64,000 nucleotides of DNA from a bacterium (GCA_004563275.1 SFSZ01000007.1:1-64000); one strand, 5' to 3'. Counted from the stretch's first letter, positions 8,968-17,471 are shown. Made by a program: numbers and translations. Notes: generated from the sequence alone by a model not told the origin.

Positions 8968-9013
8968 TTAGGTAAACTTTAGGTAAGAATTTTATTACCT
9001 AATTCTTACCTAA
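8968..9013. repeat. Inverted and direct 11-bp repeats, putative arm sites
   Basis: TTAGGTAA motifs occur twice on this strand with 11-bp spacing, then twice in inverted orientation (TTACCTAA) up to 9013. Within this, 8980-8992 and 9001-9013 are perfect 13-bp inverted repeats. Positions 8995-9016 repeat 7158-7179 exactly (22 bp). In the 8794-9064 gap I see only these repeats and the promoter of the metallopeptidase gene. Confidence 0.55.
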
Positions 9014-9064
9014 AAATTTTATAAAAAAGTGGCAAATTTTTATATAAACTCCCTAATTTCCTAT

Positions 9065-9171
9065 AAAAAAACGAGAGTCATTATTCATGACTCTCTTTCA
9101 GGGGGTTTTGGTTGATAACACTCTAACATTAAGTCGTTAGAGATTATCAGCATGGCTATTAATACCATGCC
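9065..9171 (-). ncRNA. Small structured RNA with C-rich linker (sRNA 1)
   Basis: About 107 nt, with its own promoter and terminator and no ORF. In order on the minus strand: a GCATGG/CCATGC hairpin (9170-9150), a long hairpin (9149-9113, arms TGATAA and CTCTAAC with GTTAGAG and TTATCA), an unpaired AACCAAAACCCCCTGAAA linker, and a 9-bp terminator stem GAGAGTCAT/ATGACTCTC with seven U residues. C-rich single-stranded linkers are typical of antisense-acting Firmicute sRNAs that bind ribosome sites. I know no family for it. It sits between a DUF975 gene and the accessory segment, and its 3' end is duplicated at 7025-7057. Confidence 0.65.
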
Positions 9172-9178
9172 TATAATA

Positions 9179-9207
9179 ATAATATAAAATTATTATCTCT
9201 TTGTCAA
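9179..9207 (-). promoter_or_regulatory. Promoter of small RNA 1
   Basis: TTGACA (9207-9202), a 17-bp spacer and TATTAT (9184-9179) on the minus strand form a near-consensus sigma-A promoter, placing the start near 9172, immediately before the first hairpin of the RNA. Confidence 0.7.
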
Positions 9208-9213
9208 TTTGTT

Positions 9214-9819
9214 TTAACTAATTTTTTTAAGTTCTTCATAATAAATAGCATCAGCTGTTTTCATATAAGGAACTACATAAATATAAGCTATTCCAAATGT
9301 AATTAAACCTAATAAAAACCATCCAATAAAACTTAATTTAAAGCAGAAATAATCGCCTTTATAACCATTCATCATTACTTTACTTTTATTAATACAAGTC
9401 ATTGCATCGGTTTCACCATCAGCCATAATATAAGGAGCCATTGAGTATTTAATAGCTGCGATAATACCTGGAATAATGAATAATAAAGTCCATAATGTAG
9501 TAAATAAGCCTATTAAGAAAAAAAGTAAGAATATTGGCCCAAATTGTTTATAATAACCAAAAATATCTTTTAATTGAACATCTTTACCTCTTACAAAATC
9601 TAAGTAATATACTACAATACCAAATGCAATAGGATATAATGCAATTGTTACTAAAGATGATATTCCATCTCCACTAGTATTTTGTAAATCTGTAAAATCT
9701 GTTGTACATAAAGTAACAACTAATTGTATTGCAAATACAATTAAAGATGGCAATATTAATTTCCAAATATTTCCTTTAATTTTATTTCTTGCTTCTTCTT
9801 TTATTTTTGTATAATTCAC
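9214..9819 (-). CDS. DUF975 family integral membrane protein
   Basis: A 201-residue polytopic membrane protein of the DUF975 family: a short N-terminal amphipathic start (MNYTKIKEEARNKIKGN), then about five hydrophobic helices, with the family-like stretch YSMAPYIMADGETDAMTCINKS between helices at about residues 125-146 and the C-terminal VVPYMKTADAIYYEEL. The function of the family is unknown. The ATG at 9819 has an AAAGGTG ribosome site. It stands alone, followed immediately by the promoter of small RNA 1, and marks the first ordinary chromosomal gene beyond the accessory region. Confidence 0.8.
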   Translation of the reverse strand: MNYTKIKEEARNKIKGNIWKLILPSLIVFAIQLVVTLCTTDFTDLQNTSGDGISSLVTIALYPIAFGIVVYYLDFVRGKDVQLKDIFGYYKQFGPIFLLFFLIGLFTTLWTLLFIIPGIIAAIKYSMAPYIMADGETDAMTCINKSKVMMNGYKGDYFCFKLSFIGWFLLGLITFGIAYIYVVPYMKTADAIYYEELKKIS

Positions 9820-9852
9820 GTTCTCACACCTTTCTATAATTAATTATATCAT

Positions 9853-11838
9853 TTAACTCATAAAAGAAATACTATTTATTATATTTTTTTGAATTGGATA
9901 TTTATTTAAATCTACATTTTCTAAAAACTCTTTACTATCTAATGCACATTGCTGAAGAATTTTAAAATCTGTCTTCATATTTGCTATTTTAAAATCCATA
10001 TCTCCACTTTGCTTAACACCAAACAAATCTCCAGAACCCCTTAATTCAAAATCTTTTTCACTAATATAAAAACCATCATTACTTTCTTCAAGAATTTTAA
10101 GCCTTGGTGTATCATAATCACTTATTAAAATACACTTACTCTCTAAATCATTTCGGCCTATTCTGCCTCTTAACTGATGAAGTGTAGCTAATCCGAATCT
10201 TTCAGCATTAAATATTACCATCATAGTCGCGTTTTTAACATCAACTCCAACTTCAATTACAGTTGTACTAATAAGTATCTTTGTTTTATTTAATTTAAAA
10301 TTATTCATTATTTCTTCTTTATCTTTATTCTTTAATTTACCATGTAATATATCTATAGGTATTTTATGATTAAAAGCTGTATCTATTTTATTTTTAAGTT
10401 CTTTAACAGTTTCCATACCTGTTTCATTTTCATCTTCAATTAATGGTGCCACCACATATATTTGATGTCCTTTTTTTATTTCATCTAACATCATAAATAA
10501 GACATCTTTAATATCTTTATTTTTAAATAATTTAGTTTCAATTGGTTTCCTATTACTTGGTTTACTTTTAATTTCAGTTATATCCATATCACCAAATAAA
10601 GTCAAAGCAAGCGTTCTAGGAATAGGTGTCGCTGATAAATAAAGTACATCACTTAATCTACCTTTCTTTTGCAACATATTTCTTTGATTAACTCCAAACC
10701 TATGTTGTTCATCTGTCACAACTAATCCCAAATTTTTAAAAATAATTTCATCATTAAGCACTGAATGGGTTCCAATTAAAACATCAACATCTCCACTAGC
10801 AAGTCTTTTAATAATATCACTTCTAGTTTTCTTTAAAGTCGAACTAGTAAGAAGTTCCATCTTTAAATCAAAATTCTTAAATAAATTAATCATATTTTCA
10901 TAATGTTGTTTAGCAAGTATTTCCGTTGGTGCCATCATTACACCTTGATATCCAGTAATATAATTCATATATAATGCAATAAAGGCCACAATTGTCTTTC
11001 CACTTCCAACGTCACCTAAAATAAGTCTATTCATTCTTTTAGGATTGTTAAAATCATTCTTAATTTCTTCTATTGCATTAACTTGATCATTAGTTAACGT
11101 AAATGGTAAAGTTTCAATAAATTTATTAACTTTATCTTCTTTTATCATTCTTTCATAAAATTCATCTACATTTTTTTGATTAAGTTTTAAATAATTCATT
11201 TTTAACATAAATGTGAATAACTCTTCATATATCAACATTAATTTTGAATCTTTAATACTTTGTAAATTTATCGGTTTGTGAATATCTTTTATTGCTACTA
11301 TTTTATCTACAAACTTATATTTATTCATTAAATAATCTGGAATATTATTTGTTACAAAATAATTTTTACTTAAAGCATTATCGATTATTTTAATAAAACT
11401 ACTTTTTTTTAAGCCAGCATTTAAATGATATACTGGTTCAATCGTTTCTCTTAAAATTGGTACTAATTTTATATCATTAGCAACAAAAGTATTATTCTTT
11501 CTATTATACTTACCCAATACGGAAATTTGCTTTCCAACAGATAAGTTCGGTTTTATAAAAGCTCTATTAAATATGGTTACATTTATAAGTTCAGTACCTG
11601 TATTTAATTTAAAAGATAATTTATTTAAATTTTTCTTAATAAAAAAAACTTTTATAGGGTTTTCGATATAACCATTTATTAAAACTTGATCATCATCCGA
11701 TGCAGTACTTAAACTTACTGGTTTTAAAACATTATATCTATAAGGAAAATAATTTAATAAATCATCCAAAGTATAAATGCCTAAACTATTTAATGATAAT
11801 ATTGTTTTAGGACCTATTCCTTTTATTTCATCAAGCAT
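9853..11838 (-). CDS. recG: ATP-dependent DNA helicase RecG
   Basis: RecG remodels stalled replication forks and branched recombination intermediates. The protein shows an N-terminal wedge/OB domain (MLDEIKGIGPKTILSLNSLGI onward), then superfamily 2 helicase motifs: Walker A GDVGSGKT, motif II as DEQH, LSATPIPRTL, and motif VI QLRGRIGRN, with the C-terminal SGDLFGVKQSGD typical of RecG. The open frame extends further upstream, but MLDEIKGIG at 11838 has a GGAGG ribosome site and matches other RecG starts, so I use it. Length is 661 residues, normal for the family. The upstream 178 bp carries a divergent small RNA. Confidence 0.95.
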   Translation of the reverse strand: MLDEIKGIGPKTILSLNSLGIYTLDDLLNYFPYRYNVLKPVSLSTASDDDQVLINGYIENPIKVFFIKKNLNKLSFKLNTGTELINVTIFNRAFIKPNLSVGKQISVLGKYNRKNNTFVANDIKLVPILRETIEPVYHLNAGLKKSSFIKIIDNALSKNYFVTNNIPDYLMNKYKFVDKIVAIKDIHKPINLQSIKDSKLMLIYEELFTFMLKMNYLKLNQKNVDEFYERMIKEDKVNKFIETLPFTLTNDQVNAIEEIKNDFNNPKRMNRLILGDVGSGKTIVAFIALYMNYITGYQGVMMAPTEILAKQHYENMINLFKNFDLKMELLTSSTLKKTRSDIIKRLASGDVDVLIGTHSVLNDEIIFKNLGLVVTDEQHRFGVNQRNMLQKKGRLSDVLYLSATPIPRTLALTLFGDMDITEIKSKPSNRKPIETKLFKNKDIKDVLFMMLDEIKKGHQIYVVAPLIEDENETGMETVKELKNKIDTAFNHKIPIDILHGKLKNKDKEEIMNNFKLNKTKILISTTVIEVGVDVKNATMMVIFNAERFGLATLHQLRGRIGRNDLESKCILISDYDTPRLKILEESNDGFYISEKDFELRGSGDLFGVKQSGDMDFKIANMKTDFKILQQCALDSKEFLENVDLNKYPIQKNIINSISFMS

Positions 11839-11881
11839 AATTTTCCTCCCTAAAAAAGTTTTTAAAATTACCCAAAAAGGG

Positions 11882-11910
11882 TTGACAATTTGACCTTTTT
11901 CAATTAGTAT
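11882..11910 (+). promoter_or_regulatory. Promoter of small RNA 2
   Basis: TTGACA (11882-11887), a 17-bp spacer and TAGTAT (11905-11910) on the plus strand, pointing away from recG, just upstream of the structured RNA at 11912-12012. Confidence 0.65.
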
Positions 11911-11911
11911 A

Positions 11912-12012
11912 TAAATCACCAATTCACTTAAAGGCGAATTGGTGCTAGTATCACACTAGCCAACCCCTTTTTATTCTTTGAGGTCAGCCCAGGGGGATGA
12001 CCTCTATTTTTT
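11912..12012 (+). ncRNA. Small structured RNA with possible pseudoknot (sRNA 2)
   Basis: About 100 nt with promoter and terminator and no ORF. Structure visible: a 9-bp hairpin CACCAATTC/GAATTGGTG (11917-11944), a 6-bp hairpin GCTAGT/ACTAGC (11944-11960), an unpaired CAACCCCTTTTT linker, and a terminator stem GAGGTCA/TGACCTC (11980-12004) followed by TATTTTTTT. The terminator loop contains CAGGGGG, which could pair with the AACCCC linker as a pseudoknot. The layout of two hairpins, C-rich linker and terminator matches sRNA 1 although the sequences differ. It is convergent with the PFOR gene. No known family is recognised. Confidence 0.6.
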
Positions 12013-12016
12013 TGTC

Positions 12017-15000
12017 TTAATTTTTATTGCTTAATTCTTTATATTCTTTATATCGATTTACAGCGTTGTTTTTATTAATTTCAAGAAGCTCTGATGCTTC
12101 TTTTTCATTTTTTATTTTTAATGATTTATATCTCACTTCATTACTTAAAAATTCATCATACTTATCAAAGTTTGGTTCAGATGAATCTAAATATAATTTA
12201 TTATCAAAATACCTCATTAATAATACATATCCTGATTCTACTGCAAGTTTTTCTTCTGCAATAGAGTTAGACATACCACCACTTATACCATGTTCTATAC
12301 AAGGAGAATATGCAATTACAATAGCAGGGCCATTATGTTCTTCAGCTTCTTTTAATACTTTAATTGCTTGCATCATATTGGCACCTAAACTAATTGAACC
12401 AACATAAATATTAGGATAATTCATAGCTATTTTAAATAAATCTTTTTTACTAGTTCTCTTACCCATATTAGCAAATTCTGCAACTTGTCCATAATGACTT
12501 GATTTAGATGATTGACCACCAGTATTAGAATAAACTTCAGTATCTAATACTAAAACTTTAACATTTTCATTGCTAGATAATACATGATCTAAACCACCAA
12601 AACCAATATCATAAGCCCAACCATCTCCACCAATAGTCCATACACTCTTTGGTGTTACATAATCAAGTAAATCATCAGGTATTATATTTTTTAAATAATC
12701 TTTTAATTCAAGCATTATATTATAATCATTACCAAAATTAATAAATTTATCTAATAGTTCTTTTTCATTTTTTTCTTCTAATATTTTAGCTATTCTATTT
12801 CTAAAATACTTATAACTATTAAGTAAACCAAAACCATATTCAGCATTATCTTCAAATAAACTATTACCCCAAGAAACTTTATAAGGCGTATTCGGACATG
12901 ATGCTCCATAAATACTAGAACATCCAGTAGCATTAGCTATAACTAATTTTTTGCCAACAATTTGTGTTAATAATTTAATGTAAGGGGTTTCTCCACATCC
13001 AGCACATGCTCCACTAAATTCAAATAAAGGTTCTCTAAGTTCAATATTTTTAATAGTTGTAAGTGGTAATTCTGGATTTTTATAATTATTAAATAAATCA
13101 TCAGCCATATCTTGTTTACTTTGATCAAATTCACCAAAAGTAAAGCAATTCTTAGGACAATTTTTAACACATAATCCACAACCAGTACAATCGGCTTCTG
13201 AACATGAAATAATAAAATCATGATTCTTATCATTACTTTCTTTAGCATTGTCTTTATATTTAGAATCTTTATCTAACAAGAAAGGTCTAACCACAGCATG
13301 AGGACACACTAATGCACAAAAACCACATTCAATACATTTTTCTTTATCCCATTTTGGTACATAATTACTCATTTTTCTCTTTTCTTCTTTAGTAGTACCA
13401 CCAGGGAATGTACCATCCTTAAACTCTAGTAATTCACTTACCTTTAATTCATTGCCTTTTCTCTTATTTATTGTATCAAAGATATTTTTATCTTCAGGCA
13501 TCTTAAATCCATCTTCATTATTAAGTTTAATTTGAATTAAAATATCTTTAAATTCTTTAACACAATTAATGTTTGAATTAACGATGTCTTCACCTTTAGT
13601 TTTAAATCTTGTTTTAATATCTTCTATCAAAATATTTTCATAATTTGCTACTTTTAATAAATTTAATATAGCAGCTTCCATAATTAAACTAATCTTCCCT
13701 TTAATATTATTCTTAATTGCAAGATCTTCAGCATTTATTAAATAAACTTTAATATTTTTCTTCTTTAATTCTTTCTTAACATTATCAGGAATAAATCTAT
13801 TAAATTCTACTTCTGTTCTCTTTGTATTTACTAATAAAGAACCACTAGTATTTAATCCTTCTATCATATTAAATTTATGAAAATACTCGTCTTTACTTAC
13901 CACAACAAGTTCAGGATTAGTTACATAATAAGGAGCTTTTATTTCTTTATCATCTAGTCTTAAATGAGAAATTGTTACGCCACCACTCTTCTTAGAATCA
14001 TACTCAAAATATCCTTGTACATACTTATCTTTACCTAATACTTTAAGTATATCTTTACTAGCACTAACCATTCCATCTGAACCATAACCATATATTTTAA
14101 ATTCTCTAAAATGACAAGGAATACTTATTGGATAATGCTTTAAAGAAGTATTTGTAACATCGTCTTCAATTCCAACGGTAAAATTATTTCTTGGTTCTTT
14201 TTCTAACATTTTAAATACATCAAACATATCATTAGGAGTTGTATTTTTACTTGATAAACCATATCTTCCACCTAAAACATTGATTGATGTGCTTGTTAAG
14301 GCTGCACAAACATCTAAGTATAAAGGCTCTCCAACGCTTCCTTGTTCTTTAGTTCTATCTAATACAGCTACTGATTTAACACTTTTTGGTAATGCTTTAA
14401 GAAGATATTCTTGACTAAATGGTCTATACAAATGAACTTCAACTAAACCATAATTTTTATTATTTAAACTGTCTAATAAAGTTTTAATTGTATCACAAAC
14501 AGAACCCATTGCTATAATTACATATTTAGCTTTAGAACTACCATAGTAATTAAATGGCTTATAGTCTGTACCTATTTCTTTATTTAGTTTTTCCATATAG
14601 CTATTAACTATATCAGGAACATTTTGATAATCTTTATTTCTTGCTTCCATTGATTGAAAATAAATATCTTCATTTTGAGCAGTTCCTTTAGTAATTGCTT
14701 TACCAGAATTTAAAGCTCTACTTCTAAATTCTTTTATTTTGTCATAATTTACTAATTTTTCTACTACAGATTTATCAATTTCTTTAATTGTATTATATTC
14801 ATGACTGGTTCTAAAACCATCAAAAAAATGTAAAAAAGGTAAACTACTTTCTATCGCTGATAAATGGGCAATAAGTGCTAAATTATGAGCATCTTGAACA
14901 TTAGTAGATGCAAGCATACAAAAACCAGTACTTCTAGTAGCATATATATCTTGATGATCACCAAAAATACTTAAAGCTTGAGTTGCTAAACTTCTAGCAG

Positions 15001-15322
15001 CTACGTGAATGACAGCTGGTAACATTTCTCCTGCTATTTTATACATATTTGGTATCATTAATAGTAAACCTTGACTAGCTGTAAATGTACTAGCAAGCAT
15101 TCCAGCATTTAATGCTCCATGTAATGCCCCTGCAGCTCCTGCTTCACTTTGCATTTCTACTACATTTACCGTATCATTAAATATATTTTTTACACCTTTT
15201 CCACCTAAGTTATCAATTTGACTTGCCATCGGGCTTGATGGTGTTATTGGATAAATAAAACTAATATCACTTAAATTATAAGCCATATTTGCACATGTAT
15301 TACATCCATCAATTACTTTCAT
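12017..15322 (-). CDS. nifJ: Pyruvate:ferredoxin (flavodoxin) oxidoreductase
   Basis: A homodimeric-type PFOR of 1101 residues that converts pyruvate and CoA to acetyl-CoA, CO2 and reduced ferredoxin in anaerobes. Domains in order: N-terminal pyrimidine-binding domain (IYPITPSSPMAS near residue 24), domain II/III, two ferredoxin-type 4Fe-4S motifs (CIECGFCALVCP and CTGCGLCVKNCP, about residues 670-735), then the thiamine-diphosphate domain with CAGCGETPY, GCSSIYGASCPNTPY, GGDGWAYDIGFGGLDH and the cofactor-binding EVYSNTGGQSSKSS. The gene is monocistronic with its own promoter at 15346-15374. It indicates anaerobic fermentative metabolism. Confidence 0.95.
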   Translation of the reverse strand: MKVIDGCNTCANMAYNLSDISFIYPITPSSPMASQIDNLGGKGVKNIFNDTVNVVEMQSEAGAAGALHGALNAGMLASTFTASQGLLLMIPNMYKIAGEMLPAVIHVAARSLATQALSIFGDHQDIYATRSTGFCMLASTNVQDAHNLALIAHLSAIESSLPFLHFFDGFRTSHEYNTIKEIDKSVVEKLVNYDKIKEFRSRALNSGKAITKGTAQNEDIYFQSMEARNKDYQNVPDIVNSYMEKLNKEIGTDYKPFNYYGSSKAKYVIIAMGSVCDTIKTLLDSLNNKNYGLVEVHLYRPFSQEYLLKALPKSVKSVAVLDRTKEQGSVGEPLYLDVCAALTSTSINVLGGRYGLSSKNTTPNDMFDVFKMLEKEPRNNFTVGIEDDVTNTSLKHYPISIPCHFREFKIYGYGSDGMVSASKDILKVLGKDKYVQGYFEYDSKKSGGVTISHLRLDDKEIKAPYYVTNPELVVVSKDEYFHKFNMIEGLNTSGSLLVNTKRTEVEFNRFIPDNVKKELKKKNIKVYLINAEDLAIKNNIKGKISLIMEAAILNLLKVANYENILIEDIKTRFKTKGEDIVNSNINCVKEFKDILIQIKLNNEDGFKMPEDKNIFDTINKRKGNELKVSELLEFKDGTFPGGTTKEEKRKMSNYVPKWDKEKCIECGFCALVCPHAVVRPFLLDKDSKYKDNAKESNDKNHDFIISCSEADCTGCGLCVKNCPKNCFTFGEFDQSKQDMADDLFNNYKNPELPLTTIKNIELREPLFEFSGACAGCGETPYIKLLTQIVGKKLVIANATGCSSIYGASCPNTPYKVSWGNSLFEDNAEYGFGLLNSYKYFRNRIAKILEEKNEKELLDKFINFGNDYNIMLELKDYLKNIIPDDLLDYVTPKSVWTIGGDGWAYDIGFGGLDHVLSSNENVKVLVLDTEVYSNTGGQSSKSSHYGQVAEFANMGKRTSKKDLFKIAMNYPNIYVGSISLGANMMQAIKVLKEAEEHNGPAIVIAYSPCIEHGISGGMSNSIAEEKLAVESGYVLLMRYFDNKLYLDSSEPNFDKYDEFLSNEVRYKSLKIKNEKEASELLEINKNNAVNRYKEYKELSNKN

Positions 15323-15345
15323 ATTTTCACATTCTTTCTATAATA

Positions 15346-15374
15346 ATTATAGTATAAATAATGCTTAAAAACAA
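15346..15374 (-). promoter_or_regulatory. Promoter of the PFOR gene
   Basis: Minus strand TTGTTT (15374-15369), a 17-bp spacer and TATAAT (15351-15346), about 30 bp upstream of the PFOR start. Confidence 0.6.
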
Positions 15375-15379
15375 ATAAA

Positions 15380-15419
15380 AGCAATACTACTTTATATTTT
15401 CATATAAAATAGTATTGCT
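15380..15419 (-). terminator. Terminator of the spoIID-spoIIQ operon
   Basis: Perfect 10-bp arms AGCAATACTA/TAGTATTGCT followed on the minus strand by TTTTATTTG. It overlaps the last codons of the gene at 15387-15899 and separates that operon from PFOR. Confidence 0.7.
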
Positions 15420-15899
15420 ATTTTCATATTCTAATAATTTAATTTTATTATTTTTCTTTAAATCATTTTTTATATTGTCCTTAATTGGAGAATTTCCTAC
15501 TACAATATATTTTTTCTTATTTAAATTATAATTTGTTTTACCTTTATAATATGAATAATTCCCACTTATAAATATATGATTATCATCTAATGTTTCAAAA
15601 GTATTAATAATTTTAGCATTAACATTTATTATTTTTTTAAATAAATTTTTTCTTAAATAATTTTCACTTGGTGAACTATCTTCAAAATTTAATATTACAA
15701 TCTTAGTTTTAAAAATACTGTTAATAACTTTATATTTATTAACAATATCATTTAATATATGTATTAATTTTAAATAATCATATATTCTATTTTTTACAAT
15801 AATATTTGAATTTATTGAAACACTAATTAATTCTTTAGTTTTCTTATTATATATATTTATATAATCATCTGTTAATTCAAATATAAAAGTATTAATCAT
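15387..15899 (-). CDS. Unknown protein at the end of the spoIIQ operon, possibly a degenerate actin-like fold
   Basis: A 170-residue Asn/Lys/Ile-rich protein that I cannot assign firmly. The N-terminal TFIFELTDDYINIYNK, the middle IYDYLKLIHILNDIVNKY and the segment FKTKIVILNFEDSSPSENYL loosely resemble the first subdomain of MreB/Mbl (phosphate-1 strand, then a 'Pxx.T..E' element), but the glycine-rich nucleotide loops are missing and the length is half. In many sporulators mbl lies next to spoIIQ and spoIIID, which makes a remnant or diverged actin-like protein conceivable. Its start overlaps the spoIIQ stop by one base, so it is co-translated with a forespore gene. Confidence 0.5.
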   Translation of the reverse strand: MINTFIFELTDDYINIYNKKTKELISVSINSNIIVKNRIYDYLKLIHILNDIVNKYKVINSIFKTKIVILNFEDSSPSENYLRKNLFKKIINVNAKIINTFETLDDNHIFISGNYSYYKGKTNYNLNKKKYIVVGNSPIKDNIKNDLKKNNKIKLLEYENSNTILYENIK

Positions 15900-16537
15900 T
15901 ATGATAATTCTTCTATTTTCATATTATAGAATGTATCAGGATTTATGTATTCTCCACCTTTAATAACTTCAAATAAAAGCATATTTTCAGAAGATGATTC
16001 TAATTTATTTATACCACTTGTTCCAATTACATCACCTTGTTTAATTAAATCTCCAGTTATAACATGTACTTCATTTAAACATTGATAAACTGTTGTTAAG
16101 TTATTTGAATGTTTTACAGTCACAATATTACCCATAATTTCATCAGCTACAACTGATTCAACAGTTCCATCTAATACAGAAACTACATCAAAACTTTCTT
16201 TGTTACTATAAAGTATTCCTGTATTTGGCATATATGTATTTTGATAAAATAATAAAGATTCTTCTTGAACATTACTTTCGGCATCTTTATCATAATATTT
16301 TTTTAATACATTTACATCTTCACTATTAAATGGTTTTATAATTTTATCATCTTTATATTTTACTACTGGTACTGGATCTTCAAATATTCCATGATATACA
16401 TAAGACAAATTGTCTTCTGTATAAAAAGAACCTTTCAAAGTTTTACCAAGTAAAACCATACTTGAAACAATTGCTCCTATTGAAATTACATAAATACAAG
16501 CTACTACCCAACCTTTTAATCTATATTTTGGTTTCAT
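15899..16537 (-). CDS. spoIIQ: Stage II sporulation protein Q (degenerate M23 domain)
   Basis: A 212-residue membrane protein: an N-terminal transmembrane helix (VVACIYVISIGAIVSSMVLL, about residues 9-28) and an extracytoplasmic LytM/M23-like domain. The order spoIID-spoIIQ and domain plan identify SpoIIQ, the forespore half of the channel joining forespore and mother cell. The peptidase zinc ligands look replaced: the first motif reads NTGILYSN instead of HxGxD, and the last reads LLFEVIKGG instead of HFE, so it should be catalytically dead, as known for B. subtilis SpoIIQ. It overlaps the next gene by one base. Confidence 0.85.
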   Translation of the reverse strand: MKPKYRLKGWVVACIYVISIGAIVSSMVLLGKTLKGSFYTEDNLSYVYHGIFEDPVPVVKYKDDKIIKPFNSEDVNVLKKYYDKDAESNVQEESLLFYQNTYMPNTGILYSNKESFDVVSVLDGTVESVVADEIMGNIVTVKHSNNLTTVYQCLNEVHVITGDLIKQGDVIGTSGINKLESSSENMLLFEVIKGGEYINPDTFYNMKIEELS

Positions 16538-16584
16538 CTTACACCTCTCTAGTAAAAGTTTGGATAGTTTTATTTAAATTATAC

Positions 16585-17460
16585 CTATATTTTTAAAATA
16601 TCAATATTTTGATAATAATATTCAAGAATTTCTTTATAATTATAACCTTTTTTTGCCATGGCATTAGCTCCATATTGACTCATACCAACCCCATGTCCAT
16701 AACCATTAGTTTCAATCACAACATTATTATTATTTATTTCAATATTAAAATCAGTTGATCTTAAATTAAGCTTTTTTCTAAAATCAATTCCACTATATTT
16801 ATTATTATTAATCATAATATAATCTACATGATTAGTATTATTTCTTTTTATTTCACCTATGTTTACTGTATCTATATTTAATTTATTTTTAAATTCATCT
16901 AAAGTTAAAGTTATTTTATATTTAGTATCTCTTCCTTCATCAGATTTTACACTTTCAAATAGTTCTTGTTTAAAAACAGTTTGAGAATTTTCAGTATACC
17001 CATTACTCATAGCAAAATAATATGTCCTTAATATTTTATTATCTCTTTTTATTACTTCATTTTTTGTTTCCTTAATTGCTTTTTGCATTTTAGATAAATA
17101 TTCATTATATTTATCATTCCACTTATTACTTAGTTCATATAAATCTTGATAAGCTTGAGCTCCACTTGTAGTATTAAGAATTCTATCATTGCTTTGACTT
17201 AAAATAAAACTTCTAGAAGCAACTACTTGCGCTTTTAATGCTTCAATATTAAACAAAGCAGGCATTTCTGCAGACACAACTCCTAACAAGTAATCATCTA
17301 AATCTAAATAAATATCTTTATCCTTTAAATAAATAATTTTATTAGTCTTATAATTTACATCTAAACCATATTGTTCTTCATTATTAAAAAAAGTAGTTTT
17401 ATTAAAACTACTTATATATATTGGTATTAAAAATAATATTAATAATACAATTTTTTTGAT
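16585..17460 (-). CDS. spoIID: Stage II sporulation protein D, apparent non-canonical AUC start
   Basis: SpoIID is the lytic transglycosylase used in engulfment. The conserved catalytic segment LLGVVSAEMPALFN (Glu in SAEMP), the VVASRSFIL region and C-terminal GYGHGVGMSQYGANAMA are present. The usual automated start would be a TTG at 17289, but that removes the N-terminus. The same frame continues upstream to ATC at 17460, giving a good signal sequence (IKKIVLLILFLIPIYISS) and DIYLDLDDYLLGVV. A GAGGGTG ribosome site lies 6-7 bases before the ATC, and no ATG, GTG or TTG occurs in between. I therefore place the start there: 291 residues. Confidence 0.85.
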   Translation of the reverse strand: MKKIVLLILFLIPIYISSFNKTTFFNNEEQYGLDVNYKTNKIIYLKDKDIYLDLDDYLLGVVSAEMPALFNIEALKAQVVASRSFILSQSNDRILNTTSGAQAYQDLYELSNKWNDKYNEYLSKMQKAIKETKNEVIKRDNKILRTYYFAMSNGYTENSQTVFKQELFESVKSDEGRDTKYKITLTLDEFKNKLNIDTVNIGEIKRNNTNHVDYIMINNNKYSGIDFRKKLNLRSTDFNIEINNNNVVIETNGYGHGVGMSQYGANAMAKKGYNYKEILEYYYQNIDILKI

Positions 17461-17471
17461 ATTATCACCCT

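Noticed and set aside
12967..13248. Open frame within the PFOR gene, minus strand, another frame
   Set aside because: It lies wholly inside PFOR, has no ribosome site and reads as a low-complexity hydrophobic shadow.
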